NCBI RefSeq assembly: GCF_002224125.1 | Contig: NZ_NCSM01000042.1 | Span: 62,001 to 126,000 of the forward strand | DNA: 64,000 bases | DNA from: Streptomyces sp. NBS 14/10 | GTDB taxonomy: Bacteria; Actinomycetota; Actinomycetes; Streptomycetales; Streptomycetaceae | Direction: 5' to 3' | In this document: positions 38,922-47,760 of the stretch, piece after piece | Layout: each line of letters starts with the position of its first letter | Position numbering within the stretch: the first letter of the stretch is position 1 | Notes under the pieces: model-generated | Database searches by the model: none | Seen by the model: the letters and a program-made list of their open reading frames with translations, nothing else | Told to the model about the DNA's origin: nothing | Made by a program: the position numbers and the translations under genes

Positions 38922-40352
38922 ATGGACGTCAGGGACGACGCGACAAAGGCCCCCGCACCCGCCGCCGCCATCGACGACGCGCCACAGGCGGTCACCCGGC
39001 GGCTGCGGATCATCACCGTCATCGCCACCTTCGGCGGACTCCTCTTCGGCTACGACACCGGCGTCATCAACGGCGCCCTGCCGTATATGACCGACGACCT
39101 GGGCCTCACCCCGTTCACCGAGGGCATGGTCACCAGCTCTCTTCTCCTCGGCGCGGCGCTCGGCGCGGTCGCCGGCGGGCGGTTGTCGGACACGCGCGGC
39201 AGACGCCGTACGATCCTCATCCTCGCCGTGCTGTTCTTCGTCGGCGCGCTGGGCGCCACTCTCGCGCCGACCACCGCGGTGATGATCGTGGCGCGGTTCG
39301 TGCTCGGCCTCGCCGTCGGCGGCGCGTCGGTGACCGTGCCCGTCTACCTCGCCGAGGTCTCCCCCGCGGAACGGCGCGGTGCGCTGGTCACCCGCAATGA
39401 ACTCATGATCGTCAGTGGCCAGCTGCTGGCCTTCACCTCCAACGCGATCATCGCGAACATCGGTGGCGAGAGCGGTGGTGTCTGGCGCTGGATGCTGGTG
39501 ATCGCCACCATCCCCGCCGTCGTCCTCTGGTTCGGCATGCTGGTGATGCCGGAGAGCCCCCGCTGGCTGGCCTCCCAGAGCCGCTTCAATGACGCCCTCG
39601 GCGTCCTCAAGCAGGTGCGCTCGCAACAGCGGGCCGAGGCCGAGCTCGCCGAGGTGTCCACGCTCGCCGTCAAGGACGAGCAGGAAAAGCTCGGCGGCTG
39701 GAAGGACATGAAGTCGGTGCCGTGGGTGCGCAGGCTGATGTTCATCGGCTTCGGCATCGCCATCGTGCAGCAGATCACCGGCGTCAACACGATCATGTAC
39801 TACGGCACCCAGATCCTCACCGACGCCGGTTTCGCCTCCGACAGCGCGCTGACCGCGAACATCGCCAACGGTGTGATCTCGGTGCTGGCCACCTTCGTCG
39901 GCATCTGGCTGCTGGGCCGGGTCGACCGCCGCCCCATGCTGATGACGGGGCAGCTCGGCACGACGGCCGCCCTGCTGCTCATCGGCGTCTTCTCGCTGGT
40001 GCTGCCGGCCGGGGACGGAAGGGCGTACGCCGTGCTCGCCATGACGGTGACCTTCCTCGCCTTCCAGCAGGGCGCGATCTCACCGGTGACCTGGCTGATG
40101 CTCTCGGAGATCTTCCCGATGCGGATGCGTGGCTTCGGCATGGGTGTGGCGGCCGTGGTGCTGTGGCTGACCAACTTCGTGATCGGCCTGGTCTTCCCGT
40201 CCCTGGTCTCCGGTATCGGGGTCTCCAACACCTTCTTCCTCTTCGTGGTGGCCGGGGTCTTCTCCTTCGCCTTCGTCAAGCGCTATGTCCCCGAGACCAG
40301 GGGCCACTCCCTCGAGACCCTCGAAGCCGAACTCCGGGCGCGCTTCTCCTGA
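38922..40352 (+). CDS. iolT: MFS sugar porter, inositol transporter-like
   Basis: Twelve-segment sugar/proton symporter of 476 residues. Family signatures: GGLLFGYDTGVINGALPYM, GRRRTI after segment 2, RFVLGLAVGGASVTVPVYLA followed by EVSPAERRGAL, PESPRWL before the central loop, QQITGVNTIMYYG, and C-terminal PETRGHSLE. AGGAGG overlaps the iolE stop and serves ATG 38922. Context within iolA-E-G-H favours myo-inositol as substrate; the symbol rests on context, since sugar porters cannot be told apart by motif alone. Confidence 0.9.
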   Translation: MDVRDDATKAPAPAAAIDDAPQAVTRRLRIITVIATFGGLLFGYDTGVINGALPYMTDDLGLTPFTEGMVTSSLLLGAALGAVAGGRLSDTRGRRRTILILAVLFFVGALGATLAPTTAVMIVARFVLGLAVGGASVTVPVYLAEVSPAERRGALVTRNELMIVSGQLLAFTSNAIIANIGGESGGVWRWMLVIATIPAVVLWFGMLVMPESPRWLASQSRFNDALGVLKQVRSQQRAEAELAEVSTLAVKDEQEKLGGWKDMKSVPWVRRLMFIGFGIAIVQQITGVNTIMYYGTQILTDAGFASDSALTANIANGVISVLATFVGIWLLGRVDRRPMLMTGQLGTTAALLLIGVFSLVLPAGDGRAYAVLAMTVTFLAFQQGAISPVTWLMLSEIFPMRMRGFGMGVAAVVLWLTNFVIGLVFPSLVSGIGVSNTFFLFVVAGVFSFAFVKRYVPETRGHSLETLEAELRARFS

Positions 40353-40377
40353 CCCTCCCGTTCTTAAGGAAACGACC

Positions 40378-41397
40378 ATGACCGTACGTGTAGGCGTCAT
40401 CGGCGCCGGAATGATCGGCCAGGACCACATCAGGCGCCTCACCGATGTCGTCACCGGAGCCACCGTCACCGCCGTGACGGACATCGACCAGGCCCGTGCC
40501 GCCGAGGTCGCGGCCACGGTGGGCGCGGTGGCGCTGCCCACCGGTGCCGAGCTGATCGCCTCTCCCGAGGTGGACGCCGTCCTCGTCACCTCCTGGGGCC
40601 CCACCCACGCCGAGCATGTGCTGGGCGCGATCGCGGCCGGTAAGCCGGTGTTCTGCGAGAAACCCCTCGCCACCACCGCCGAGGACTGTCTGCGCATCGT
40701 CGACGCCGAACGCGCCCACGGCCGCCGCCTCGTCCAGGTCGGCTTCATGCGCCGCTTCGACGCCGGATACCGCCAGATGAAGGAGGTCATCGCCACCGGC
40801 TCGCTGGGCACACCGCTGATCGTGCACTGCGCCCACCGCAACCCGACGGTGCCCGAGTCGTACACCTCGGCGATGGCCGCCCAGGACACGGCCGTGCACG
40901 AGATCGATGTACTGCGCTGGCTGCTCGACGACGAGATCGTTTCCGCCCAGGTGATCACACCGCGCGCCACCGGCATGCGGTTCGAGCATCTGAAGGACCC
41001 CCAGCTCATGTACTTCGAGACGGCGAACGGCGTCCGTATCGAGCTGGAGGTGTTCGTCAACTGCCAGTACGGCTACGACATCCAGTGCGAGACCGTCGGC
41101 GAGAAGGGCCTGGTCCGGCTGCCCGACCCGGCGGCCGTCGGGGTCCGTACCGCCGGAGCGCACGGCACGGCGGTCCCGCAGGACTGGAAGGGCCGGTTCG
41201 CGGACGCCTTCGACACCGAGTTCCGCGAGTGGATCAACGGCATCGCGGCCGGTGTCGAGCCCACCGGTCCCTCCGCGTGGGACGGCTACGCCGCCACCGT
41301 CATCACCGACGCCGCCGTCCGCTCGCTGGAGTCCGACAGCCAGCTCATCACCGTCGACATGAAGCCCCGCCCGGCCTTGTATGGAGGCACCGCATGA
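40378..41397 (+). CDS. iolG: Inositol 2-dehydrogenase
   Basis: Gfo/Idh/MocA oxidoreductase of 339 residues, the usual IolG length, oxidising myo-inositol to 2-keto-myo-inositol. The NAD motif is GVIGAGMIGQDHI (6-18). PVFCEKPLATT carries the EKP motif with catalytic Lys. VGFMRRFDAGY and QDTAVHEIDVLRWLL include the active-site Asp/His pair. ATG 40378 has AAGGAAA upstream. The iolH start codon overlaps its stop (ATGA). Confidence 0.94.
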   Translation: MTVRVGVIGAGMIGQDHIRRLTDVVTGATVTAVTDIDQARAAEVAATVGAVALPTGAELIASPEVDAVLVTSWGPTHAEHVLGAIAAGKPVFCEKPLATTAEDCLRIVDAERAHGRRLVQVGFMRRFDAGYRQMKEVIATGSLGTPLIVHCAHRNPTVPESYTSAMAAQDTAVHEIDVLRWLLDDEIVSAQVITPRATGMRFEHLKDPQLMYFETANGVRIELEVFVNCQYGYDIQCETVGEKGLVRLPDPAAVGVRTAGAHGTAVPQDWKGRFADAFDTEFREWINGIAAGVEPTGPSAWDGYAATVITDAAVRSLESDSQLITVDMKPRPALYGGTA

Positions 41398-42260
41398 AAA
41401 TCGCCCTCGACCCGTATATGTTCCGCGCCCTGCCGATCGACGACATGGTGCGCACGGTGGCCGAACTCGGCTACGACTACATCGAGCTGTCGCCACGCGA
41501 CGACTTCATGCCGTTCTTCCTGCATCCGCGGGCGGACGACGAGCGGATCGCCGCGCTGAAGACATCCCTGCGCACCCACGGTGTGCGGCTGTCCTCCGTA
41601 CTCCCCCTGTACAAGTGGTCCTCGCCCGACGAGGCCGAACGGCAGGCCGCCGTACGCTACTGGAAGCGGATGATCGAGATCACCGCGGAGCTCGAATGCC
41701 CGCTGATGAACTCGGAGTTCAACGGACGCCCGGAGCGGGCGGCGGAGAGCGAGGCGGCCTTCTGGCGCTCGCTGGAGGAACTGCTTCCGCTGTTCGAGCG
41801 GGAGGGCATCGCCCTGAACCTGGAGGCGCATCCGGACGACTTCTGCGAGGAGAACGCCCCCGCGGTCGACCTCGTCCGCGCCATCAACAAACCCTGGGTG
41901 AACTACCTCTACTGCGCCCCGCACTCCTTCCATCTGTCCGGCGCCGACCCCACGGCGGACATCGCGGCGATGATGCGCTACGCGGGCGACAAGCTCCAGC
42001 ATGTGCACATAGCCGACTCCTTCAACCACAAGGGGTCCTCGGGCCTGCGCTATATCCTCAACCCGCCCGGCACCGCGGCCCGTATCCACCAGCACCTGGA
42101 CATCGGGCAGGGTGAGGTCGACTGGGGCGCCTTCTTCGGCACCCTGCGCGAGCTGAACTTCGACGGCGTCGCCACCGCATGCGTCTTCGCCTGGGAGGAG
42201 CGGGCGCGCGAGTCCTCGGCGTTCATGCTGGACCGCATCACCAAGGAGCTCGCCGCATAG
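41394..42260 (+). CDS. iolH: IolH-like sugar isomerase/epimerase family protein
   Basis: Xylose-isomerase-like barrel of 288 residues. It aligns in memory along its length with B. subtilis IolH (289 residues): MKIALDPYMF, GYDYIELSPR, RYWKRMIEI, LLPLFEREGI, HPDDFCE, MRYAGDKLQHVHIADSFNH, NPPGTAARIHQHLDIGQGEV. The exact reaction of IolH is not settled. ATG 41394 overlaps the iolG stop. The same frame is open far upstream inside iolG, but that part is antisense-free shadow sequence without family similarity. It is the last gene of the rightward iol operon and is followed by a strong terminator hairpin. Confidence 0.93.
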   Translation: MKIALDPYMFRALPIDDMVRTVAELGYDYIELSPRDDFMPFFLHPRADDERIAALKTSLRTHGVRLSSVLPLYKWSSPDEAERQAAVRYWKRMIEITAELECPLMNSEFNGRPERAAESEAAFWRSLEELLPLFEREGIALNLEAHPDDFCEENAPAVDLVRAINKPWVNYLYCAPHSFHLSGADPTADIAAMMRYAGDKLQHVHIADSFNHKGSSGLRYILNPPGTAARIHQHLDIGQGEVDWGAFFGTLRELNFDGVATACVFAWEERARESSAFMLDRITKELAA

Positions 42261-42280
42261 GCGGCCAGGCTCCGGGGGTT

Positions 42281-42315
42281 CGGGGCCCGGCCGCGCGATC
42301 CGCGGCCGGGCCCCG
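42281..42315. terminator. Bidirectional hairpin between convergent operons
   Basis: A perfect 15-bp stem (CGGGGCCCGGCCGCG and its complement) closes a 5-nt loop CGATC. It lies between the ends of iolH (+) and the leftward dehydrogenase (-), so it can end both transcripts. Confidence 0.8.
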
Positions 42316-42322
42316 GCCTCCC

Positions 42323-43330
42323 TCACACCGCCGTACGCACCTCCTCCAGCCGTACGGGCCGCCGCTCGCGCAGGGACAGGGTGCACGCCTCGGCGATCCA
42401 GCTGGCCTCGATGGCGTCCGCCACCGTGCACGGTGAGCGGCGGGTGCCCGCCACGACCTCGGTGAACGCGGTGAGTTCGGCGCGGTAGGCGTCGGCGAAG
42501 CGGTCCATGAAGAAGTCGTGTGGCGTCCCGGCCGGGAAGGTGGCGCCGGGTTCGACGGAGCGCAGCGGGAGCCGGTCCTCCAGGCCCACCGCGATGCTGT
42601 CCTTCATGCCGTGCAACTCCAGCCGAACGTCGTAACCCCGCGCGTTGTGGCGGGAGTTGGAGATGACGGCGATGGTGCCGTCGTCGAGGGTGAGCAGAGC
42701 CGAGGCCGTGTCGACGTCGCCCGCCACACGGATGTAGTCCGCGCCCCGGTTGCCGCCGGTGGCGTACACCTCGGTGACCTCGCGGCCGGTCACCCAGCGC
42801 ACGATGTCGAAGTCGTGCACGGCGCAGTCGCGGAAGATGCCGCCTGAGGTGGCCACATATGCGGCCGGCGGGGGCGCGGGGTCCAGGGTGGTGGACCGTA
42901 CGGTGTGCAGTGGCCCGAGTTCGCCGCTGACGACGGCCGCGCGGGCGGCGACGCATCCCGCGTCGAAGCGCCGGTTGTAGCCGATGTGCACCTCCACGCC
43001 GCCGTCCGCCACGGCGCGCAGCACCTCCAGGCTCTCCGTGACGCCGCGGGCCACGGGCTTTTCGCAGAACACGGGGACGCCCGCCTTGACGGCGGCCAGG
43101 ATCAGCTCCGGGTGGGCGTCGGTCGCGGCGGCGATGACCACGCCGTCCACACCGGCGGCGAACACGGCCTCCGGGGAGTCGACGGCGGTGGCCCCGAACC
43201 GCTCCGCCGCGGTGGCGGTGGCCGCGGCCACCGGGTCGGTGACCACGAGGGAGTCCACCGCGTCGAGCCCGGCGAGGGTTTCCGCGTGGAAGGCGCCGAT
43301 CCGGCCAAGTCCCATGATGCCAATGCGCAT
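42323..43330 (-). CDS. Gfo/Idh/MocA dehydrogenase, inositol 2-dehydrogenase-like
   Basis: Oxidoreductase of 335 residues paralogous to IolG. The NAD motif is GIMGLGRIGAFHA, with PVFCEKPVARG, IGYNRRFDAGC and FRDCAVHDFDIVRWV. It ends the leftward three-gene operon PhyH dioxygenase-SDR-dehydrogenase. The length and RRFD, EKP and HD motifs match inositol dehydrogenases. The presence of iolG on the other strand suggests a different inositol isomer or derivative. ATG 43330 has AAGGA about 12 nt upstream. Confidence 0.9.
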   Translation of the reverse strand: MRIGIMGLGRIGAFHAETLAGLDAVDSLVVTDPVAAATATAAERFGATAVDSPEAVFAAGVDGVVIAAATDAHPELILAAVKAGVPVFCEKPVARGVTESLEVLRAVADGGVEVHIGYNRRFDAGCVAARAAVVSGELGPLHTVRSTTLDPAPPPAAYVATSGGIFRDCAVHDFDIVRWVTGREVTEVYATGGNRGADYIRVAGDVDTASALLTLDDGTIAVISNSRHNARGYDVRLELHGMKDSIAVGLEDRLPLRSVEPGATFPAGTPHDFFMDRFADAYRAELTAFTEVVAGTRRSPCTVADAIEASWIAEACTLSLRERRPVRLEEVRTAV

Positions 43331-43363
43331 GAAAATTCTCGTTCCTTCAGCCCGAGGGGCGGC

Positions 43364-44125
43364 TCAGTCGAGGCCGCCGATGACGATCTGGTCCCAGTCG
43401 ATGACCGAGCCGGTCACCACGCCGCTGCGGTCGGAGAGCAGGAAGACGACGAAGTCGGCGATCTCGTCGACCTGGCCGAGCTTGCCCATCGGCTGTTGCT
43501 CGGCGGCCTTCTCGAGCCAGTCGTCACCCGCGCCGTGGAAGGCGCGCTGGGTGGCGTCCTCGCCCTCGGTGTCCGTCCAGCCGATGTTCAGGCCGTTGAT
43601 CCGGACCCGGTCGAAGCGGTGGGCGTGCGCGGCGTTGCGGGTCAGGCCGACGAGCCCGGCCTTGGCCGCGACGTACGGCGCCAGATAGGGCTGTCCGCCG
43701 TGCGCCGAGGTGGTGATGATGTTGACCACCGTACCGGGCGCCTTGCGCCCGACCATATCGGCGACGGCGGCCTGCATCGCGAAGAACGGCGCCCGCAGAT
43801 TGATCGCGACATGGGCGTCGAACAGCTCCGGTGTGGTGTCCAGCAGCGAGCCACGTGAGGTCAGCCCGGCCGCGTTGACCAGGCAGTCGACGCGTCCGTG
43901 CGCGGCCACGGTCCGCGTGACGCTGTCGTGCGCCTGCGCCGGATCCGCGAGGTCCGCGCGGAGGAAGTGTGCGCCCGTCTCCGCCGCGAGCTCGTCGCCT
44001 ACCTCGGCCCGGCGCCCGGTGAAGGCGACGGTCGCGCCCTCCCGTACGGCGGCCCGTACGATGCCGGCGCCGACGCCCTGGCTGCCGCCGTTGACGAGGA
44101 CGACCTTGTCGTCGAGCAGTCCCAT
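43364..44125 (-). CDS. Short-chain dehydrogenase/reductase
   Basis: Classical SDR of 253 residues. The cofactor motif is NGGSQGVGAGI (13-23), NAAG near 86, Ser in NIITTSAHGG and Y-x-x-x-K in YVAAK. FTGRRAEVG after beta 2 has paired arginines, suggesting NADP(H). The C-terminal VTGSVIDWDQIVIGGLD is unusual in ending with a long acidic tail. It is cotranscribed with the dioxygenase (36-bp gap) and the IolG-like enzyme (33-bp gap). The substrate is probably a cyclitol or sugar. Confidence 0.88.
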   Translation of the reverse strand: MGLLDDKVVLVNGGSQGVGAGIVRAAVREGATVAFTGRRAEVGDELAAETGAHFLRADLADPAQAHDSVTRTVAAHGRVDCLVNAAGLTSRGSLLDTTPELFDAHVAINLRAPFFAMQAAVADMVGRKAPGTVVNIITTSAHGGQPYLAPYVAAKAGLVGLTRNAAHAHRFDRVRINGLNIGWTDTEGEDATQRAFHGAGDDWLEKAAEQQPMGKLGQVDEIADFVVFLLSDRSGVVTGSVIDWDQIVIGGLD

Positions 44126-44161
44126 GAGTGTGGTGTTCCCTTCAGCCTTGTTCGGCCCTGT

Positions 44162-45340
44162 TCAGCCCTGGCGGCGCTTGGTGCCCGCGTGCAGTTCCTG
44201 GCGCATCCGGTCGGGGGCCCAGCCCTCGGTGACGGCCTGCCAGACGGTGTCCGCCTGCGAGGGCGGTGCGAGACCGTCGACCGGCGGGTCGAGGTCGAGG
44301 TTGGTGGGGAAGGGGTAGCCCTCGGCGGTGGCGGCGACCACCCGGCGCAGCCAGTCCTCGGAGGCGCCCTCGGCCTTGCGGCGCAGCAGCACCGGGAAGA
44401 GCGCGCCCGCCATCGCCTCGCGGTCGACCGTCTCCATGGCGCGGCCGAAGGCAGAGGACACCTGCAGCAGGTTGGCCATGCGCCTGATGTCGGCGGAGCG
44501 GTTGTGCCCGGCGGCGTGGAAGACGGCGGGGTTGAAGAAGACGGCATCCCCCTTGTCCAGCGGGAGTTGGACGTAGTGGGCCTCGAAGTACTCGGCGAAC
44601 TGAGGGAGCCGCCAGGCGAGGTAGCCGGGCTCGTACTTCTGTGAATGCGGCAGATACATCGTCGGGCCGGACTCCACGGGCATATCGCAGTGGGCCACCG
44701 CGCCCTGGAGGGTCAGCACGGGCGACAGCCGGTGGACGTGCGCCGGGTAGCCGGCGGCCCGCTCCTGGCCGAGGAAGCCCAGGTGGTAGTCGCGGTGCAC
44801 ACGCTGCGCGGCGCTGCCCGGGTTGACCACGTTGACCTGGGAGGTCACCTGGTAGGCGGGGCCGAGCCAGGCCTCGGAGACCAGCTCCAGCATGTCGTTG
44901 GCGTAGTAGTCGGCGAACGTCTCCGGTGCGCGCACCGCCACCTTGTCCAGGGCGTTCCAGACCCGGTCGTTGGCGCCCGGCTTGGCGAAGTGGTCGCCGC
45001 GGGCCCCGCCCGTGGCGCGCTCCTCCTCGATCAGCGCATGGAACGCCTCGGACGCCCGGTCCACGACGGCCGCGTCGGGGAACGCGCCCTTGAGGACCAC
45101 GATGCCGGGGCCGTCCAGCAGGGCCCGCACCAACTCGCCCTGGACGGCCCGACGCCCTTCCGGCGTGTCCGCGAGGGCGCGCAGCCGACCGCTGTCGTAG
45201 AGCAGAACGTTCCGCTCGACCCGCTCGGCCGAGGGGTAGTCGCCCGCATCGGTCCGCTGCTCGACGAGCGACCGGAAGGCGCTGAGATCGCAGTCCTCCT
45301 CGGTGAGCCAAGTCCGTGATCCCGCAGGTACAGGGGACAT
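44162..45340 (-). CDS. Phytanoyl-CoA dioxygenase family Fe(II)/2-oxoglutarate enzyme
   Basis: Protein of 392 residues with a double-stranded beta-helix core. The metal triad is HRD (about His182 and Asp184, in VHRDYHLGFL) and the distal His in NPAVFHAAGHNRS, followed by an Arg suitable for 2-oxoglutarate (DIRRMAN). VESGPTMYLPHSQKYEPGYL is typical of the family. ATG 45340 has AAAGGA at 7 nt. It is the first gene of a leftward operon with an SDR and an IolG-like dehydrogenase, divergent from a LacI regulator. Oxidative demethylation or hydroxylation of a cyclitol is a reasonable guess, not a demonstrated role. Confidence 0.85.
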   Translation of the reverse strand: MSPVPAGSRTWLTEEDCDLSAFRSLVEQRTDAGDYPSAERVERNVLLYDSGRLRALADTPEGRRAVQGELVRALLDGPGIVVLKGAFPDAAVVDRASEAFHALIEEERATGGARGDHFAKPGANDRVWNALDKVAVRAPETFADYYANDMLELVSEAWLGPAYQVTSQVNVVNPGSAAQRVHRDYHLGFLGQERAAGYPAHVHRLSPVLTLQGAVAHCDMPVESGPTMYLPHSQKYEPGYLAWRLPQFAEYFEAHYVQLPLDKGDAVFFNPAVFHAAGHNRSADIRRMANLLQVSSAFGRAMETVDREAMAGALFPVLLRRKAEGASEDWLRRVVAATAEGYPFPTNLDLDPPVDGLAPPSQADTVWQAVTEGWAPDRMRQELHAGTKRRQG

Positions 45341-45449
45341 CCCGGGTCCTTTCGCAGTCCGTGCCCTTCTGTCAGTCTGGTGAATCCGAACCCATCATTC
45401 AATCCTCAGCAGTACATCAAAAAACCATCATCCACTTGGGGGAACACTC

Positions 45450-46499
45450 ATGGGGCACCCCTATCCGATCAGGGAGATCGCCCGTCAGGCCGGGCTGAGC
45501 ACGGCCACGGTCGACCGGGTCCTCAACGGCCGCGGCGGTGTGCGGGAGAGCACGGTCAGGGAGGTGCATGAGGCGATCAAGGACCTGGACCGGCAGCGCG
45601 GCCAGATCCGTATCGGGGGCCGCACCTTCATGATCGACATCGTGATGCAGGCGCCGGAGCGGTTCTCCAGCGCCGTACGCGACGCGCTCGAAGCGGAGCT
45701 GCCCTCCCTGCACCCAGCGGTCGTCCGCTCGCGCTTCCACTTCCGCGAGACGTGTCCCCCCGCCGAGCTGATCGGAACCCTGGACAAGATCGCGAAGCGG
45801 GGGTCCCAAGGCGTGCTCCTCAAGGCCCCGGACGTTCCGGAGATCGCTGCCGCCGTCAGCCGGCTGGCCGCGGCCGGCATTCCCGTCGTCACCCTGGTCA
45901 CCGATCTGCCCCACAGCGCGCGCATGGCGTACGTCGGCATCGACAACCGCGCGGCCGGGGCCACCGCCGCGTACCTCATCGGGCAGTGGCTCGGCGACCG
46001 CCCCGGCCATGTGCTCACCACCATCAGCCGGGGCTCCTTCCGCGGCGAGGAGGAGCGCGAGATGGGCTTCCGCAGCGCCGTGCGCCTCACCCAGCCCACC
46101 CGCTCCCTGGTGGAGGTCACCGACAGCGACGGCCTGGACGCCACTCAGCGCGAACTCGCCCTCGCGGCGCTCGAACGCGACGAGGACATCGTCGCGGTCT
46201 ACTCCATGGGGGGCGGCAACCTCGCCACCCTCGACGCCTTCGACGCCCTGGGCCGGAAGTGCGCCGTGTTCATCGCCCACGACCTGGACCACGACAACAC
46301 CCGGCTGCTGCGCGAGCGCAGGCTGTCCGCGGTCCTCCACCACGATCTGCGCCAGGACATGCGCCGCGCCTGCCAGACCATCATGCGGGCCCACCAGGCG
46401 CTGCCGGACGACGGGCCCTTGCTGCCCTCGGCAATCCAGGTGGTCACGCCGTACAACATGCCGCCCGGGGACCCGGGACCCGAGCACGGGGGCGCGTGA
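45450..46499 (+). CDS. LacI family transcriptional regulator
   Basis: Regulator of 349 residues. The helix-turn-helix is YPIREIARQAGLSTATVDRV followed by LNGRGGVRES at residues 5-34. The effector domain is ribose-binding-protein-like (PVVTLVTDLPHS, AYVGIDNRAAGATAAYLI, VYSMGGGNLATLDAFDALG). ATG 45450 follows GGGGGAA. It is divergent from the dioxygenase-SDR-dehydrogenase operon, so local control is likely. The 109-bp gap is AT-richer than its surroundings and has a loose TGAAT-N11-ATTCA inverted repeat (45381-45401). TVDRVLNGR is the variant seen in inositol- and ribose-type regulators. Confidence 0.92.
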   Translation: MGHPYPIREIARQAGLSTATVDRVLNGRGGVRESTVREVHEAIKDLDRQRGQIRIGGRTFMIDIVMQAPERFSSAVRDALEAELPSLHPAVVRSRFHFRETCPPAELIGTLDKIAKRGSQGVLLKAPDVPEIAAAVSRLAAAGIPVVTLVTDLPHSARMAYVGIDNRAAGATAAYLIGQWLGDRPGHVLTTISRGSFRGEEEREMGFRSAVRLTQPTRSLVEVTDSDGLDATQRELALAALERDEDIVAVYSMGGGNLATLDAFDALGRKCAVFIAHDLDHDNTRLLRERRLSAVLHHDLRQDMRRACQTIMRAHQALPDDGPLLPSAIQVVTPYNMPPGDPGPEHGGA

Positions 46500-46602
46500 A
46501 CCCTCGGCGACCTGTCGCATTACCGGTCCCACGCATACAGTGGTGCGGCTCTGTGCTGTGTCCCACCATCATGTGCTCGCCCCACCGTCAAAGGATGGCC
46601 AC

Positions 46603-47718
46603 ATGCGGACGCCCCGTCACATCCCCCGAAGAACGCTGGTCACGGCCGCCGCCGCGGGCCTCGCCGCCGCCGCCACCTCCCCCGCGCAGGCGACCGGAAC
46701 CCGGGCCCGGTTCCACACGGCGGGCCGGGTCAAGAACACCGCCGACGGATTGGTGCAGTACACCTGGCCCGGCATCTACTTCGAGGGCCGGTTCCGCGGC
46801 ACCGGTGTCGGCGTCGTCCTCGACGACGCCGACAACGACTACGACGTCCAGATCGACGGAACCACCGCCGCCACCCTGGTGACCCCGGGCCGGACCACCT
46901 CGTGGATCGGCGGCCTCCCCGACACCGAGCACCGCGTACGCCTCGTCAAGCGCACGGAAAGCCCCTGGGCCGTGGGCCGGTTCGGCGGATTCGTCGCCGC
47001 GCCCGGGGGCGCGGTCCTGGCCGCACCCCGGGCCCGGAGCAGACAGATCGAGTTCATCGGTGACTCCTTCACCGCCGGCTACGGCAATGTCTCCGGCACA
47101 CGCGACTGTTCGAGCAACGGCGGAGTCAACCGGAACACCAACGCCGACCTCGCCTTCGGCGCCCTGACCGCCAGGCGCCTCGACGCCGACTACCAGCTCA
47201 ACGCGTACTCCGGCCGCGGCATGGTCCGCAACTACAACGGCAGCAGCCCCGACACCGACTTCCGCACGTACTACGACCGGGCCCTGCTGAACGTCGACGG
47301 CGACGTCTGGCGGAAACCGCACACCTGGCGACAGCGGGTCGTCGTGCTCGGCCTGGGCATCAACGACTTCTCGACCCCGCTCAACCCGGGCGAGCGCTGG
47401 ACCACCCAGGACCAGCTGATCGCGGCCTACGAGAGCGCCTACCACGGCTTCCTCGACAAGCTGCGCGCCCGCTCCGGCCCCGGGACGTTCCTCGTGGTCA
47501 GCGCCACCGACCTCGCCAACACCACCGCGTTCGCCGAGACCGCCCTAAGGATCGTCCAGGAGCGCAACCGCCGGGGTGACACCCGGGTCCGCCACTGGCA
47601 CTACGACGGCTCCGCCCTGGACCGCCTCGGCTGCGACTGGCACCCCTCGGCCCATGACCACCGGATCATCTCCGGTCAGCTCGACGACTACCTCGCCGCC
47701 CTTCCGCTGCGCTGGTAG
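46603..47718 (+). CDS. Secreted SGNH-hydrolase, carbohydrate esterase family 2-like
   Basis: Protein of 371 residues. The N-terminus (PRRTLVTAAAAGLAAAATSP, cleavage near AQA) resembles a Tat signal. An N-terminal beta-sandwich (YTWPGIYFEGRFRGTGVGVV) precedes the SGNH domain with nucleophile Ser155 in GDSFTAGYGN, GLGINDFSTP, and His347 in DWHPSAHDH. The layout fits CE2 acetyl-xylan or sugar deacetylases. ATG 46603 has AAAGGA at 8 nt. The frame is open upstream into the LacI gene, but the signal peptide fixes the start. It probably removes acetyl groups from plant polysaccharides. Confidence 0.88.
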   Translation: MRTPRHIPRRTLVTAAAAGLAAAATSPAQATGTRARFHTAGRVKNTADGLVQYTWPGIYFEGRFRGTGVGVVLDDADNDYDVQIDGTTAATLVTPGRTTSWIGGLPDTEHRVRLVKRTESPWAVGRFGGFVAAPGGAVLAAPRARSRQIEFIGDSFTAGYGNVSGTRDCSSNGGVNRNTNADLAFGALTARRLDADYQLNAYSGRGMVRNYNGSSPDTDFRTYYDRALLNVDGDVWRKPHTWRQRVVVLGLGINDFSTPLNPGERWTTQDQLIAAYESAYHGFLDKLRARSGPGTFLVVSATDLANTTAFAETALRIVQERNRRGDTRVRHWHYDGSALDRLGCDWHPSAHDHRIISGQLDDYLAALPLRW

Positions 47719-47760
47719 AAATCGGTCGCGGGGCGGGCCGGGCGCTGCTAGCTTGCGGCC

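Noticed and set aside
45381..45401. TGAAT-N11-ATTCA as a firm LacI operator
   Set aside because: Only 5-bp arms with an unmatched interior; kept as a remark in the regulator entry.
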